Position numbers and translations under genes: made by a program. 64,000 nucleotides of DNA from Ziziphus jujuba (lineage: Eukaryota; Streptophyta; Magnoliopsida; Rosales; Rhamnaceae): the NCBI RefSeq assembly GCF_031755915.1, contig NC_083383.1, forward strand, positions 2,608,001-2,672,000, written 5' to 3'. Below the pieces are notes generated by a model, which was given only the letters and a program-made list of their open reading frames with translations, did no database searches and was not told the origin of the DNA. Shown piece after piece: positions 49,851 through 62,500 of this stretch; within the stretch, counting starts at the first letter, position 1; each line of letters opens with the position of its first letter.

Positions 49851-50141
49851 TTAAAAGCGCACTACTTTGAGATCGAAATGCTTGTTTGCAAACTCAATGA
49901 GGCCGGTGATTTCGGATTGGTCAACGAAGCCATCGCCATTGGAATCGACAGAGCGAATGATGCGCTTGCTCTTCCAGGAGGCGAAGTGGTGGCCTGTGAA
50001 ATGGATGATGTTCCGGAGTTCTTGTTGGCTTATGCGCCCATCTTTGTTTGCATCAAATTCGTTCAACAGCCACTGCTTGAACTCCTCCACCGTCATTACT
50101 CGTTTCCCATCTCTTGATCTGCCACAGCTCTTTATTGCCAT
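49851..50141 (-). CDS. Small two-EF-hand calcium-binding protein, copy 1 (96 aa)
   Basis: Single-exon frame from the ATG at 50141 to the stop at 49851. Residues 1-28 (MAIKSCGRSRDGKRVMTVEE then FKQWLLNE) form the entering helix. The first EF loop is DANKDGRISQQE (Asp1, Asn3, Asp5, Ser9, Glu12) and the second DSNGDGFVDQSE (Asp1, Asn3, Asp5, Asp9, Glu12); both have all usual calcium ligands. Between them HFASWKSKRIIRSV forms the linking helix. No signal peptide, so probably cytosolic or nuclear, of calmodulin-like/polcalcin type. A paralogue with no gaps, about 70 percent identical by my count, is at 53021-53311 in the same orientation. Target proteins are unknown. Confidence 0.92.
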   Translation of the reverse strand: MAIKSCGRSRDGKRVMTVEEFKQWLLNEFDANKDGRISQQELRNIIHFTGHHFASWKSKRIIRSVDSNGDGFVDQSEITGLIEFANKHFDLKVVRF

Positions 50142-50179
50142 CGATTTCGATATCTCTATTTCTTAATTTCGGCTTCCGT

Positions 50180-51900
50180 ATTTGATTTTATACTGATAAG
50201 CTACCTTGATAGATAGACTGATAAATTTATATATATATCTACCAAAGCTTATTAATTGCATAAAAACTGCTCTCACGGCTGCTCATATTTATACTCTCTA
50301 CTAGTTGTCTCCTCTCTTCTCACTTCGGATAATTGCTTTTAGATTTCTAATAACTTGCTAGCTAGCTAGCTACCTACCTACATCTGCGAATCTTATCAGT
50401 GGACTTCTAAATCCTAATTAATAAAACGTGAATTTGGAAGATCTTTTTTAACTAATTTAAATGTGTATTAATTTGGAAGATCTGTTGAACCTAATTAAAC
50501 GCGTATTTCCAGAAGGAAAATCAATTACTGAAATACCTAGAAGAATCTTGCTGAATTAGTCAAATATCACTATTACTTTTTCTGTTTTTGGCAAGTCTAA
50601 CTCCACATGTTCATGTTGCTATATATTCTGTGCATGTACCTGTTCCTGTTCCTGTTCTCTCTCTCTCTAGTTGGGTTCATGTATGGCTTTCACCGCAGAT
50701 TTTATTTTAGTCTGAGAAAAAAAAATATTTGTCATTATGGTTGTTTCAACAATGATAGAGGAAATGGTCAAAATATATTGTGATTAATTAGGTACAGATT
50801 ACCGCCAACCGCAAAATATTTATTTTAGTTGTTTCTTTTTTGTTTATTTAATTATTAACTAATCGAAGGAGTTGCTGCTTCTCAAGTGTGAGCTCAAGTT
50901 ATTAATTCGTAGCAAACTGGAGGCGAGAACAAGCTGATTCATTATATTCTTCATGTGGATTTCCAAATTAATTATATATTCATTAGCCTACTTTCTATAA
51001 TTAATTTAATGTATTGACTATAGATATGCTATATACACTATAAAGCTATACTTTGCCTCTACTTCCTAAAATACATGCACTTGGGTTTTAAAAATGACAA
51101 GGTTACATAAGGTTAGGTGGATTACCTATTAAGAAACGAGGACTGATCAACATTCCATGCATCGAATCTCTACAATTAAATATAAGTGTATATTTAAATA
51201 AAATCAGGAACACTTTGGCCAGATTTATTTATTTATTTATTTTTTTGTGGGGCAAAAAACAATTTTCCCCGTTTGGTTATGAGATATATAGTCCAAATTT
51301 TCTATTTATATGCATGTGCAAGTAAAACATAGTTTTAAATTTCTGGTATTTAAGTTTCAAAATATACTCATGCAGTTTTTCCAGTTTTTTTAAATTATTA
51401 AAATGACATTTATACTGTCATGTGTTTTCTTTTTTTTTTTTTGGGTAAAAGTTTACTTTCTTGTGTTAATATATACATATTGGATGGGTTTTTAATAAAT
51501 TGCGTCTTATGTAGAAAAATGAACGTCATAAATGCCCCTAAGATTATTAATTCAAAATCTAAAATGAAAATTGTCTATAAGCTAGCTGAAGTAGCGCAGG
51601 TATTGTTTTAGTCTCATAATTAGAAGAAATTATTTAATAGGAAAAGAATAATTAAATTGTCCTCCTTAATTAGGACAAGAAGTAAGAATGGTGATTGGTA
51701 GTTTTTCTCAGAATAATAATCCTTTAGAATTTCGATAGAGGTGTTTCTATTTCGTCCTCCTTATCATATGGTAAAACATATATATGCATGCGATCGCTTT
51801 AAGCTTATCATTTCAAGGTTTATACTCTCTATCTTTTAGGGAAAAAAAAAAAAAAAGGAAAGGTTTAAACTCTAGTTAATTACAAAAAAAATTGTCATCA
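50180..51900. other. Intergenic between the EF-hand gene and the PAH fragment
   Basis: It should contain the promoter of EF-hand copy 1 in its left end. GCTAGCTAGCTAG words occur near 50357-50371 and CTGTTCCTGTTCCTGTTC near 50638-50658. No exon seen. Confidence 0.45.
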
Positions 51901-51919
51901 AATAATTCCTTCTTTATCA

Positions 51920-52038
51920 ATAATATATGGAATTACGCATCCTCTTTTGCTTTCCTCAACTATTAGAAGGGCTAGCTTCTCCTGAGTTTAAGTTTGTGCA
52001 TGTTTAGAGATTTCGTTTTCTTGTTATAGATTTGGCAT

Positions 52039-52071
<33 letters not shown>

Positions 52072-52580
52072 ATCAACATAATTTATTTTCAGCGCTTCAA
52101 GTTGATTTTCTTCTTGTATTTAATGCATTCTAGATCATCATATATATTCTCTATAATTCTTTGGGTTAGATCTATTTGAATGTTTGATCAATTCCGATAT
52201 TCATCACTAATGAAAAACATACATTCTAAGAAACTGTTGTTACTGATTTCAAGAGAATTGATTCCTATAGTAATCTTAACAAAATTAATATTAACTTCAT
52301 ATTCAAGTTTTAATTTGCTTCTGTGACATAATAGTATATTGTTTGAACAAAGTAAGGATAGAGATGAAAAGAATAAAACTTTTGTCCACCACATTCCTGG
52401 TTGGTGGTTTTGCACCGTGGAAAGAATGGAAAGAAATTAAAAAGAATCACGAATTACTCAGTTTTGGATGGGCATGCGGGCAATTAAGCGGGCATTATAA
52501 TTGCTTTTGGAATCAGTGGGGTCTTTGCTTCACTAAATTTGGATTCCAACGAGGTTGGGTACCTTAAATTTTTGCCCTGT
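51920..52580 (+). pseudogene. Degenerate fragment of the PAH 3' region
   Basis: 51955-52020 matches the PAH exon at 47140-47183 and the following intron: CTATTAGAAGGGCTAGCTTC versus TTATTAGAAGGACTCCTCAT, then GAGTTTAAG versus GAGTTCAAG and TTTGGCATTAT in both. The similarity continues through TTATTTTCAGCGCTT versus TTCTTTTCAGTGCTT and GTTAGATCTATTTGA versus GGTAGATCTATTTGA. At about 52510-52572 the following exon is recognisable: the reading DSNEVGYLK corresponds to DTDEISYLK of PAH. Frames are broken and the exons between are lost. It lies beside a second EF-hand gene just as intact PAH lies beside the first, which marks it as the remains of a local duplication. Confidence 0.8.
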
Positions 52581-53020
52581 ACTTGGCCTGCAATTCCCAG
52601 CAACACCTTCAGAGACAAATGGATATGGAATATGGATTCTTGGGAAAAATTAAAACTATGGTACTATATCAATCTTTTTATTTTTTATTTTTTATATAAT
52701 TATAACAAGAAGATCAACAATTATTCATGATCTAATTAATTAGCTCTAGCTACGAATGTACAAGATTTATTTTCTTTACTAAATAATATTTAAGCATTTT
52801 CTGATTATGTGCATAGCTTGTTGCTTTGTATTCATTAAAAAGAAAAAGAAAAGAAAAAAAAAAACAAAAACAAAAACGACAAAAACAACAACAACATCAA
52901 CAATAACTCGTTAGTAACTTGAATTATTAAGGGATTGAAAAACATAAAACATGATGGTGGTTTGGGTTTTAATTAGGTGGAAAGGAAATTAGAGTGAAGA
53001 GAGATGATGGAAATAGCTAG

Positions 53021-53311
53021 TTAAATATGTACAACTTTGACACCTAGATGCTTCTTTGCAAACTCAATGAGATTGATGATTTCGGATTCGTCGATGAAAC
53101 CATTTCCGTTGCAATCCACAGAGCGAATGGCACGCTTGCTTTTCCAACTGGCGAAGTGTCCACCGTTGGAACGGATGGCCTCCCGGAGTTCTTCTTTGCT
53201 TATACGCCCATCCTTGTCTGCATCAAATCTCTTCATTAGCCATTGCTTGAACTCCTCCACCGTCACTACTTTTTTTCCATCACTAGACACTCCACGGCTT
53301 TTTATCGCCAT
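53021..53311 (-). CDS. Small two-EF-hand calcium-binding protein, copy 2 (96 aa)
   Basis: Single-exon frame from the ATG at 53311 to the stop at 53021, 96 aa without gaps against copy 1 at 49851-50141. The first loop DADKDGRISKEE is canonical. The second, DCNGNGFIDESE, has Asn at position 5 in place of Asp and Cys at position 2; Asn is tolerated there, so binding is likely kept. Shared blocks include TVEEFKQWL, HFASWKSKR and LIEFA. The reading frame is intact and most changes are conservative in character, so both copies look functional. An A/C-rich low-complexity stretch (52840-52910) lies downstream of its stop. Confidence 0.92.
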   Translation of the reverse strand: MAIKSRGVSSDGKKVVTVEEFKQWLMKRFDADKDGRISKEELREAIRSNGGHFASWKSKRAIRSVDCNGNGFIDESEIINLIEFAKKHLGVKVVHI

Positions 53312-53399
53312 TAATTAAATATATAGCTAGCTCTAATTCTTTGCTTGATTGCTAGCTACGTTCTAATTTCTATATCTATATGTCAACTGGCCACTTCCT

Positions 53400-55460
53400 T
53401 TGGCATATGATTAAATTGTTGTGAAGTAATCTCCTCTTATTTATAATCTGTTTCATTATGTCTCTCCTCACTGTTTGTCTCTACCTAATCTCTTTTTTCC
53501 AAGTGTAAACATCAACTAAAAAAAAGGTTATATCGTTGCTTAGAGAATCTTATATCTGCAGGGTCATAAGCATTTCCCTGACTTTCTTTCCCAAGAGGAA
53601 ATCGACTAATATTGTTGATCTTGTCTAGTGGAAAGATTATGAGAATTCATTGCAGTGAAATTTGGCACATGTAATTATTCTGCCCAACCATCATGTCTAC
53701 ATCAACTTTTTTTCTTCTTTATTTGGGAATAAGAGCTGGGCTTGCTTGCTTGTAAATTGTAATACGTGTGAACAACTTTTTTTTTTTTTCATTCAAATTC
53801 ATATTATTATCTAATTAGAAAATAATGATTTTTAGATTATTTTTGCGAAAACTAATATTTGTGAAGTTAGGCAATATAATTAATAAATTTAAATTATTTT
53901 TCTTTTATCTACATAAGTTGTACTATCATATGAGGTTTTTGTTATTTTATTTTATTTTTTGACCAGAGTTGGGAATTTGAGATAGATAGTTTATAATTAT
54001 ATTGATATATGAAGATTTATTTTTATGTGCTTAAAGTCATATAAAATGATTTATTATTGATTTTCAAGATCAAAGAAATTAAACTTTAAAAGATATGGCA
54101 GGATTCTAAAAATGCAGAAAATGTGGATTTATCTGGATTAATTACATAAAATATATATATATTTTGGATCGTGGGCCTGTGTTGAACTCAGACTCTAGTA
54201 TAGGAAAATGGCAGCTGCCACTTAAGTTTAATGATTAGCCTGTCATAATTTTTTTTTAAAAAAATTGTTCATATTTTATTAAAATTAATTATATATATAT
54301 ATATATATATTTATATGTATATATATAAATATTTATTATATGATAAGGATATATCTAATGTTTATTAGAGTGAAGGAATATTCAAAAAATGAAATGCATT
54401 TGGTATACTTCTCTATACATTAGTATTTATTGGGTATCTACGTCAAAATATGGATTGGTGATAAGCTTGAATTTTAACCACAAAGGCAGAATTGCAAATA
54501 CCACTTTTTAGTTATGCCTATGAAACTATAAACATAGATACAAACAAATTGCTTGGCATTTGCAGAGGTACATCAATATCTTTTCTTCAAGCCTTTTTTT
54601 ATTTTACCAAAAACAAAAGAAAGTATATATTGGATTCTAATATGCTGTTGCAATGTTTAAGTGGATTAGCGATTAAGTATTATTGTTTAATGGATCGGAT
54701 CCCTGCAAATATATTTAAATCTGTAAAAGGTTTAAAGAGAATAAAGAAAAACTTTCAAGAAGATTTATGCTAGCTGTTACTGAGAAAACATAATTAGAAC
54801 GTTTTATATGTGCAACACGTACACTTTTAACTGTTGATATAATTTTTAATGTGACTATTGTTTTTTTTATTATTTCATCTTTTCTTCGGTAATTGAGGAT
54901 GTGATTATGACACTAGCTTTTTCTTATCAGAATATAAAAAATAGCCATCAGTACGTGAGACACAAGCGTAATATATAAAATAAATTTATATTTTAATAGT
55001 TTAAATTTTTTATATAAATAATAATTTAATTCGATATCAAAATAGATACATTAAAGTTTAAAATAACATATAAGTGATAGACAATATTACACACAAACTT
55101 TGATTTATATAATAAATTTACTTTCCAACAGCTTACTGGGCAGCTTAATTGAGATCAAAATATAGATCCAAAATCCAGATTTGAAGCCCAAACCACTTCG
55201 TTATGGGCTTTAGAATTAGATCTCTAATCCAGCCCAACCTCAGTGGCAAGTTAAGATCGTTCGAAATGGAGAATTTAGCCCAATGCCCTTATTTTAAAGG
55301 GCTTAATGAAAAATACCCTTTTTTCTTTAAACTTTTTTTGTCTACCCACGTTTTATTCAATATTCCAACTCTGCCCTTACCCTATAAATCACTTACAATT
55401 TCTTTCTTCCTCTTTCCAGTATCCCACCTATCATATTTCGTATCTAATTTCCCTCCCCTC

Positions 55461-55503
<43 letters not shown>

Positions 55504-55600
55504 ATTTCTTATCTGTTTTTTTTGTTATTTTATTTGATATTTCTTTTGCTCCATTCCATTTCCTTTTCCTTCTTCTCCACATGATTCTTTTCCCTCTCAC
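53400..55600. other. AT-rich intergenic DNA, no gene supported
   Basis: It contains (TA)n tracts at about 54285-54330 and a CT microsatellite at about 55465-55502. The 237-codon frame that covers 55203-55916 runs through the CT tract and is not believed. Confidence 0.45.
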
Positions 55601-55639
55601 TCTCTCTTTCTCTAGGATCCATTTCCCTCTTACAATAGG

Positions 55640-56690
55640 AGCTCTTAAATTCTTCCAGCAACTTCTTTCCTCTCCCGGCGACTTTTCTTTCTCATCTTCA
55701 CGGCTTCGGTTATCTACAGAACTTATTAGTAGGGCAAACGGTGGTCAGAACCTATGCCATGTCAACACAACCCCTTTTTGCAATCTTCCCTCAAACCTAT
55801 CCTCACTCACGATACGTGTTCTTAGGGAAGATAACAAACCAACCATAGCAAGTAAGCATTGCCCTTTCTCCTTTCCTCCCTTTTCGACTTTTTTCGATTT
55901 AGAAATTCTGGTCTAGTTTATACTTTGAATGCATCAATAAGGAGATAGTATTATGTTTTAGAATTCCATCATTATCATTAAGCTGTTAAGTAGAACATGT
56001 TTTTTGCCAATGGTTATATGGAAAGCTTTGGTGCGGCAGAGGTGAAGATTTTTCTTCTGGAAGTTTAGCATGTCATTCTTTACAATGACCCACTAACAAA
56101 TTTTTTCATCAAATGTTAAAAAGTTAACCAAGTCTTTTTTCATTAGTTTTCATTACATTATCACTTTGGACCTGGACTTCCAATTAATTTATGCTTGCCC
56201 TTCGGACCTGGACTTCGTCAGTGGATATGTTTCATAACAGGGTCCTATAGATTTGGTGGCTAATTTTCTTCTGTTCTAGTGTTTAATTGGCCAAATTTCA
56301 TATTCATTATGTGCTCTTTTTTATATATTTTTTTTAATGCTCATTCTTGATGTGATTTCTTGAACAAGCTATTGGTACTTCAAAGAGGCATAATGAATTA
56401 AAGAAATTGTTTTCCCTATAAAGTGGATACACTAGTCAAACAGAAGAAGAATTTGTGAAAGAACTAAAACCCTAAGCAGCCTTACAAGAAAATACATTTT
56501 TCATTATTGTTATTATGATAATAAGTGCTATTTATTAAATCTGATTTCCATGTTCTATGAGGTTTTTGTGTTCCTCAAAAGGTGTCATTTACATATATTC
56601 TATACAGGGGAAAGATGGGCGCATCACTTCACAGGTCTTAAAAAAGACAGGCAATACAGTTAAAACCTCCATACCTTATGGTAAAATTTG
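55640..56690 (+). other. Possible exons of an unrecognised gene, left of the LTR nest
   Basis: About 55700-55850 reads SSRLRLSTELISRANGGQ then CHVNTTPFCNLPSNLS before a donor-like TAGCAA/gtaagc near 55850. A second candidate at 56606-56681 reads GKDGRITSQVLKKTG before a gtaaaa donor. Neither gives a family I recognise and the joins are not proven. They may be exons, untranslated exons, or chance. Confidence 0.2.
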
Positions 56691-57024
56691 TTTTCAAAAT
56701 CTTTTTATTTTGCTTTTATCTTATGAATACACTTATTTATATGGTGAAAACTAATACTAACTTTTGTAGCTTGTGCATGTATGTTTCATTCTAATATAAA
56801 GAGAAATCTACCTCTTATTTTGTACATGTACTTTATCTTATTTTCTGTTTCTCTTGGTTATTTATTAACGTGCATTTCTTCCTCCATATTCGAAGTACAA
56901 TTTGTTTGTAAGTTATGTCCTGTGTCCACTATCTTCTTAATGTTTACTTGTTGAAATTTATCTTTTAAGCATATCTTGATTTTGCAGCCCTTTTTTGACA
57001 TGTTTGGATATGGAGGACCTATTG

Positions 57025-59529
57025 TGTAACACCCCGTCCCGAACCATGTCGGAATTTTTACACGTCGATCGAGGTTGACTGTTGACTTTGACCGTTGATC
57101 GAATGGGTCAAAAGTTGACTTTTTGACCCGGTTGGAATTCTAGGTTGACTGAGGTACCGTTACGAAGTACACGTTGACACGAGTTCGTAGACTAGTAGCA
57201 CGTTGAAAACGGAGTTACGGTTTGGAAGTTATGAGCAAAACAAATTGAGGTCCAAACTGTCTAAGGGGTGCCGGAGTTGACTTTTTATTCATGCAAATTT
57301 GAGCTTTGACTCATGCATGGTTGTAAAATGTTCATCGATATGAGTCCATAGACTAGCGGCACGTCCGATTTGGACATGTGGTTTGAAAGTTATGGACCTG
57401 TAAAGTTTTTCAAACACCGTATTATTTTAATATTATTTTTGAACGTGTAACGATGTGCCACGTGTGACTTAATGAAGGTGACCATGTGTCACCATGTTGA
57501 GAAGCCACATGTCAACCATGTGTAATATCAATTTTTTTTTATTATTATTTTAAATAATAATAATATTATTTAATTTTTTTTAATTATTTTTATTTTCCTT
57601 TTTCTTTTTCTTTTTCTTTTCCTTTTTCTTTTCTTTTTCTTTTTCTTTTCTTTTCCCCACGTGGGAAAACAACCTCTCTTTGCTTTTCCTTTTCTTCCCT
57701 TCTTCTTCCCCTAGCCCGTCAAAAAACCAGAGGAATTTTTCTCCCTCTCTCTCTCCTTTGACTCTCTCCCTCTCCCTGTTTGACCAACCTCTTGGTCGGA
57801 TTTCAGTCGCCGGAATGCCACACGCGCCGGCCACCGGTGTAGCCCATCTACTCGCGACCTCAGCCACTAAATTTCCCGGTCAGTCACCGCCGGACGCGCC
57901 CAGATCGGGCCGATGAAGTCCGCAGCGACGACTTGAAATTTTCCCGTGATTCTTGCCGTTTCCGACCAACCCAGCCTTACCCATACCCATATTCCACCAT
58001 TTTCAACCCCTCTGATCCAAATATGGCCTCCAATCTCAAAAATTCGAAGCGGTTTGCGAGATACGAGGAATTGAAAACTGGCCGAAGCTTTCCGGCCAAA
58101 TTCCGGCCACCTCCGGCGGAATTGGGTCGATGGAGACCGGATTTGTAATCCTCGTCGCTCAAGCTTCGATTCGGTATATTATTCGACTATTTTGGATAAC
58201 GTTTGTGTTTGACCCCCTGGGTACCGGGTATTATTTACCCGAATAAAATATTAATTTATTTGACTGTCTGTGAATTGTGTTCTAGGAGCACCGGTGAGTC
58301 GTGGAATTGATCCCATGGTGGATCATGGTTTAATTGCGTGCTTCAGGTGAGTGACCCACCTTTGAAAATGTTTTTGGGGTAATTAATTGTATTTATGTGG
58401 TGTTAAATTGATATCTGTAATTGGTGCTCATGTGGCGTATTTTAAATATAATCGGGAAAAATATTATTTTATATATATAATTACCCATTGGTGCTAAATG
58501 GAATTTTGGGATCATTAAGAAATTCCTGATTCTTATTTTATGGTGATTAAATGATATTTATTACACATGAGCAAGTATTTTCAGTAATAATCGTACATGG
58601 TTTTAATTGTTATTTTTCGGGCATAATTAGGTTAAATATTTTATGAAAATATTTGTTTAAGTTGGTGGTTTAATTTTATAAATTATGCCTGCGGTATTTC
58701 AATTGTTGAATCTCGTATTACGAGAAAATGTATGGTTTATTTGTTATCGATGTTTTCGTACCGGTTTGTTAAATAAAAATATGTGGGATGGTAAGTGAGA
58801 AAATTTGGTATATCTCCCACGGTAATTTTGGAAAACGATACGGTTGGTTTAATAATTATTTTAGACGCATTCACACAGTATTGGTGTTCTGGTATATGTA
58901 TATGTGGTTCAGCGCGCAAGTATTATTATTTCACCCGTGAGTTGCCATTGGACCGTGGGCAGGCAAGTCTTATATAGTGCACACAGCCGCCCCCCTCCTT
59001 GGCCGGGATGATGGTTTCAGCAGCGGTACTGTCGGGACGCCGAAGTGCTGTTTGCAAGTTTCTCTCTTTAATCTTCCCGCCAGTCGGTGCTCAGGACGCT
59101 GGGTATCGGAGGCTATCACTGGTATATGGTGTGGTGCGTCAAGTACAAACTTTTCGGATAGAAATTTCAAACCCCAAAGAGTACAAATTATTTATTATAA
59201 TTTATTGCAGTTTATTTATATTTGGGGTATTTAATTATTTATTTGTTGTTTATTAAATTATTTGGTCCCTTGGTTTTCGGGAAGTACGAATATCGGGTTT
59301 TGTGAAAATGTTTTAAAATGGAAACTTTTCCAACGGAGTGAATAGTGAGGGTTTTGAGAGAAATTGTTACCTTCAAATGTTTATTTATTTATTTATGTAA
59401 TTGTTCGGTATGGATTAATTAAATTCCTTTATTTTTTTATATTATTAATATTAAAGGTGTACAGTAGATAGGGTCACTCACTGAGATGATTAGCATCTCA
59501 CGCTCTTAAATTCCGTTCCCCTAGGTCCA
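57025..59529 (+). mobile_element. Outer solo-LTR-like element, 5' part
   Basis: The element begins TGTAACACCCCGTCCCG, directly after TATTG (57020-57024). It carries LTR-like features: GTTGACTTTTTGACCCGG words, a T/C-rich leader at 57590-57780, a GC-rich Pro/Arg-coding-like stretch around 57780-58140, and CACTCACTGAGATGATTAGC near 59478. It is interrupted at 59529 by a second element and resumes at 62548. Without the insertion the unit would be about 2.9 kb. No gag or pol is present, so a solo LTR of a long-LTR Ty3/gypsy type is the best reading; a non-autonomous element with TG/CA ends is the alternative. Confidence 0.8.
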
Positions 59530-62500
59530 TGTCAGGACCCGTCCAGAATTCCTTCCCCGGAACCCTAGACAGCCCTGATCCCAGGGAAACCCTACCGAAC
59601 CTTCCAACGGAAAATCTGGCAGAGCCTCCCCTAAGGGATTTACTTACCACAAAATTCCCTGCACTGAAAACACACTTCTAAAATTATCCCCTTATTCCTC
59701 CCACAGTACTACAAATCGATTCCACAAATTGCAGCACTTAAAAAAAAATAAATACAGTAATCCAGTGCAAAATAAATACAACAAGAGTGAAAGAAATATT
59801 ACAACTGCCATAACAGAATAACAGGGTACTGCCGAACTAAAACAGCGAGGAAGATCAAGTCCGCTCCGAGTGAACACCGACAACCTGGTACCTAGAGGAA
59901 CGAAATTTAAGAGTGTGAGATGCTAATCATCTCAGTGAGCGACCCTACTACTATACCATATAATATCACAGTAATAAGTATAAATAATAATTATTTGGAA
60001 ATAATATTTTCTCTCAAAACCCTTACAATTCTCTCAGTTGGAAAGGTTCCCCTTTTAAAACAATTTCACAAAACCCTTTATCCATATTCCCCGAAAACCA
60101 AGACATCAATTAAATACCAGAAGCGGTAACAATTATATTTTTAATTCCAATTCAGTTTCCAAACATTTTATTTTTAAAACACAGTTCTGAAAATCATTTG
60201 ATGCACCCACTATATACCAGTGGCGCCAACAGTACCCAGCGTCCCAAGGTACCGCCAGACAGGAGGTTATAGAGAGAAACCGGCATACGGTCGCGTGGCG
60301 TCCCACAGCGCCGCTGCTAACCTGGTGTCCCGGCCAAAGGGGGGTGGCCGCCCTCTCCGATGGCATCCACAGGACACCCTCATAATATCAACCGCGCGCT
60401 ACTCACACCCACCTGCGCGCTAATCACATCACCTGCGCGCTAATCACACCCACCTGCGCGCTAATCACAACCGTGTGCACACTAACCATATCACATATAC
60501 CATATCACATAATCAGAACACCAGTACGTGCACGGTGCATCTAAAAATTATAAAATCCATAAATTTAAATCATAAAACAAATTTCACATTTTTCATAAGC
60601 ATAGCGGGCATAATCCATCCGCTTGAACCGGGAAATTCTCCACAATTTCCTTATAATCCATACCATAAATTCCATGATTTTCAAATCCACCAACTCCCAA
60701 ATCCATCAATTCAAATATCCACATTTTTTCGAAGCATAAATAATTTCTCGAAATATCATAATCAAATCCCATAATATTTTATGGGCATATTTCATAAAAA
60801 TTGAAATCACCAACATAACCAAATATTTTCCTTGAAATATTTGAAAATCAAATCGTGCCCAATTTACCATTAAAACCACACCAATTTCAAAATCCTCAAA
60901 ACCATAAAATAATTCCACACGGCATAAATTTGTAGAATTCGCATTTTCTTAAATCCAATAAATTCATAAATAATTCTACAATAAATCCAATAAATATTTG
61001 GCACATAGAAATTAAATTCCAAATATTTAATTCACACATAATATATTCATCAATTAAATTCCCCAAAATTAATTTGAAGGTGGGTCACTCACCTGGAGCA
61101 CGCAATTAACCCATGATCCACTACGGGATCAATTCTACGACTCACCGGTGCTCCTAGAACAAAATTCACAGACAGTCAAATAAATTAATATTTTATTCGG
61201 GTAAATAATACCCGGTACCCGGGGGGTCAAAACACAAACGATAACTAAAATTTACGAATTATATACCGAATCGAAGCTCGAGTGATGCTAATCACAGATC
61301 CGGTCTTAATTTCCGATGATCGTACCCGACGGGGTCGGAATTTTATCGGGAAGCTTTTCGGGTTTCGGCTCTGCAATTCTCCCAAACCGTCGCGAATTGG
61401 TGGAAACGGAAGTCGGATTTGGGTTCAGGAGGTCGAACACTGCAGACTGGAGCTGGCCGGAATTTTCGGGTACTCGCCGGAACAGTAATTTCCGGCGGGC
61501 CGCCACGTCACCGGCAACCGTCGCCGGAACAGTAATTTCCGACGGTGGCCGTTTGCTGTGAAATTTTGCAGATTTGTAGATCGTGAGGAGAGCAATCCAA
61601 CGGGACCGACGGTGAGCAAAACGGAGGTCGGACGGCGGAGAAATCACCGTTTGAAGATTTTCGACCCCTCGCCGGAAAACGCTCCGATCCCGGCGCGTCG
61701 GTGGTCCGATGGCCGTGATTTTTGGTGGGTAGGCCGGACTTGAGGAGAGGATGCTGGGTGTATGGCGCGTGTACTGTATATCGGCCAGAATAGTGCCGAT
61801 TCGCGGTGGCCGGCGGTGGAGGGGGAAAAATCGCCGCCAAACTTCGGACGTCCGATCCGGGCGCGTCCGGCGGCCGTTCGCCGTGAAATTTGGAGGTTTT
61901 GCCGGAAATGAGGTGGGCAATCTGGCTGGCCGGCGCGTGTACAGTAACTAGGCCGGAAAAACGTGAAAATGACCGGCGGCCGGCGGGTCCTCTCTCTCTC
62001 TTTCTCTCTCCTCTCTCTCTTTCTCTCTCTTTCTCTCTCTTCCCCGAGAGTTTTTCAAAATTAAAACCCTGCATGACACTGTTCATGCCACGTGGACCAC
62101 TCAGAAGCTGACACGTGGCATTTCACTGTTCACGACCCAAAAACATTAAAATAATACGGTATCCGGTAAACTTCAAACGTCCATAACTTTTTAACCACAT
62201 GTCCGATTTAAGCGTGCCGCTAGTCTATGAACTCGTATCGACGAGTACTTTACAACCATACAAGAGTCAACTCACAATTACATCACAAGAAAAAGTCAAC
62301 TCCCGGCACCTTTTAGACAGTTTACACTTCAACTTGTTTTGCCCATAACTTTCAAACCGTAGCTCCGTTTTCGACGTGCTACTAGTCTACGAACTCAGGG
62401 CGTCATGCACTTCGCCACGGTACCCTGGTCAACTCAAAATTCTCACCGAGTCAAAAAGTCAACTTTTGACCCCCTTCGGTCAACGGTCAACGGTCAACCT

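Noticed and set aside
49867..50166. Plus-strand open frames across both EF-hand genes (also 53037-53318)
   Set aside because: They are antisense shadows; the minus strand encodes complete canonical EF-hand loops.
55203..55916. 237-codon plus-strand open frame
   Set aside because: It runs through a CT microsatellite giving Ser-Leu repeats and has no protein-like order at the left. Only the last third (about 55700-55850) has any coding character, listed separately at low confidence.
61306..61920. 204-codon minus-strand open frame inside the inner LTR
   Set aside because: It is Arg/Pro/Ser-rich from GC-rich CCGG-type repeats, overlaps other long frames on both strands, and shows no domain.
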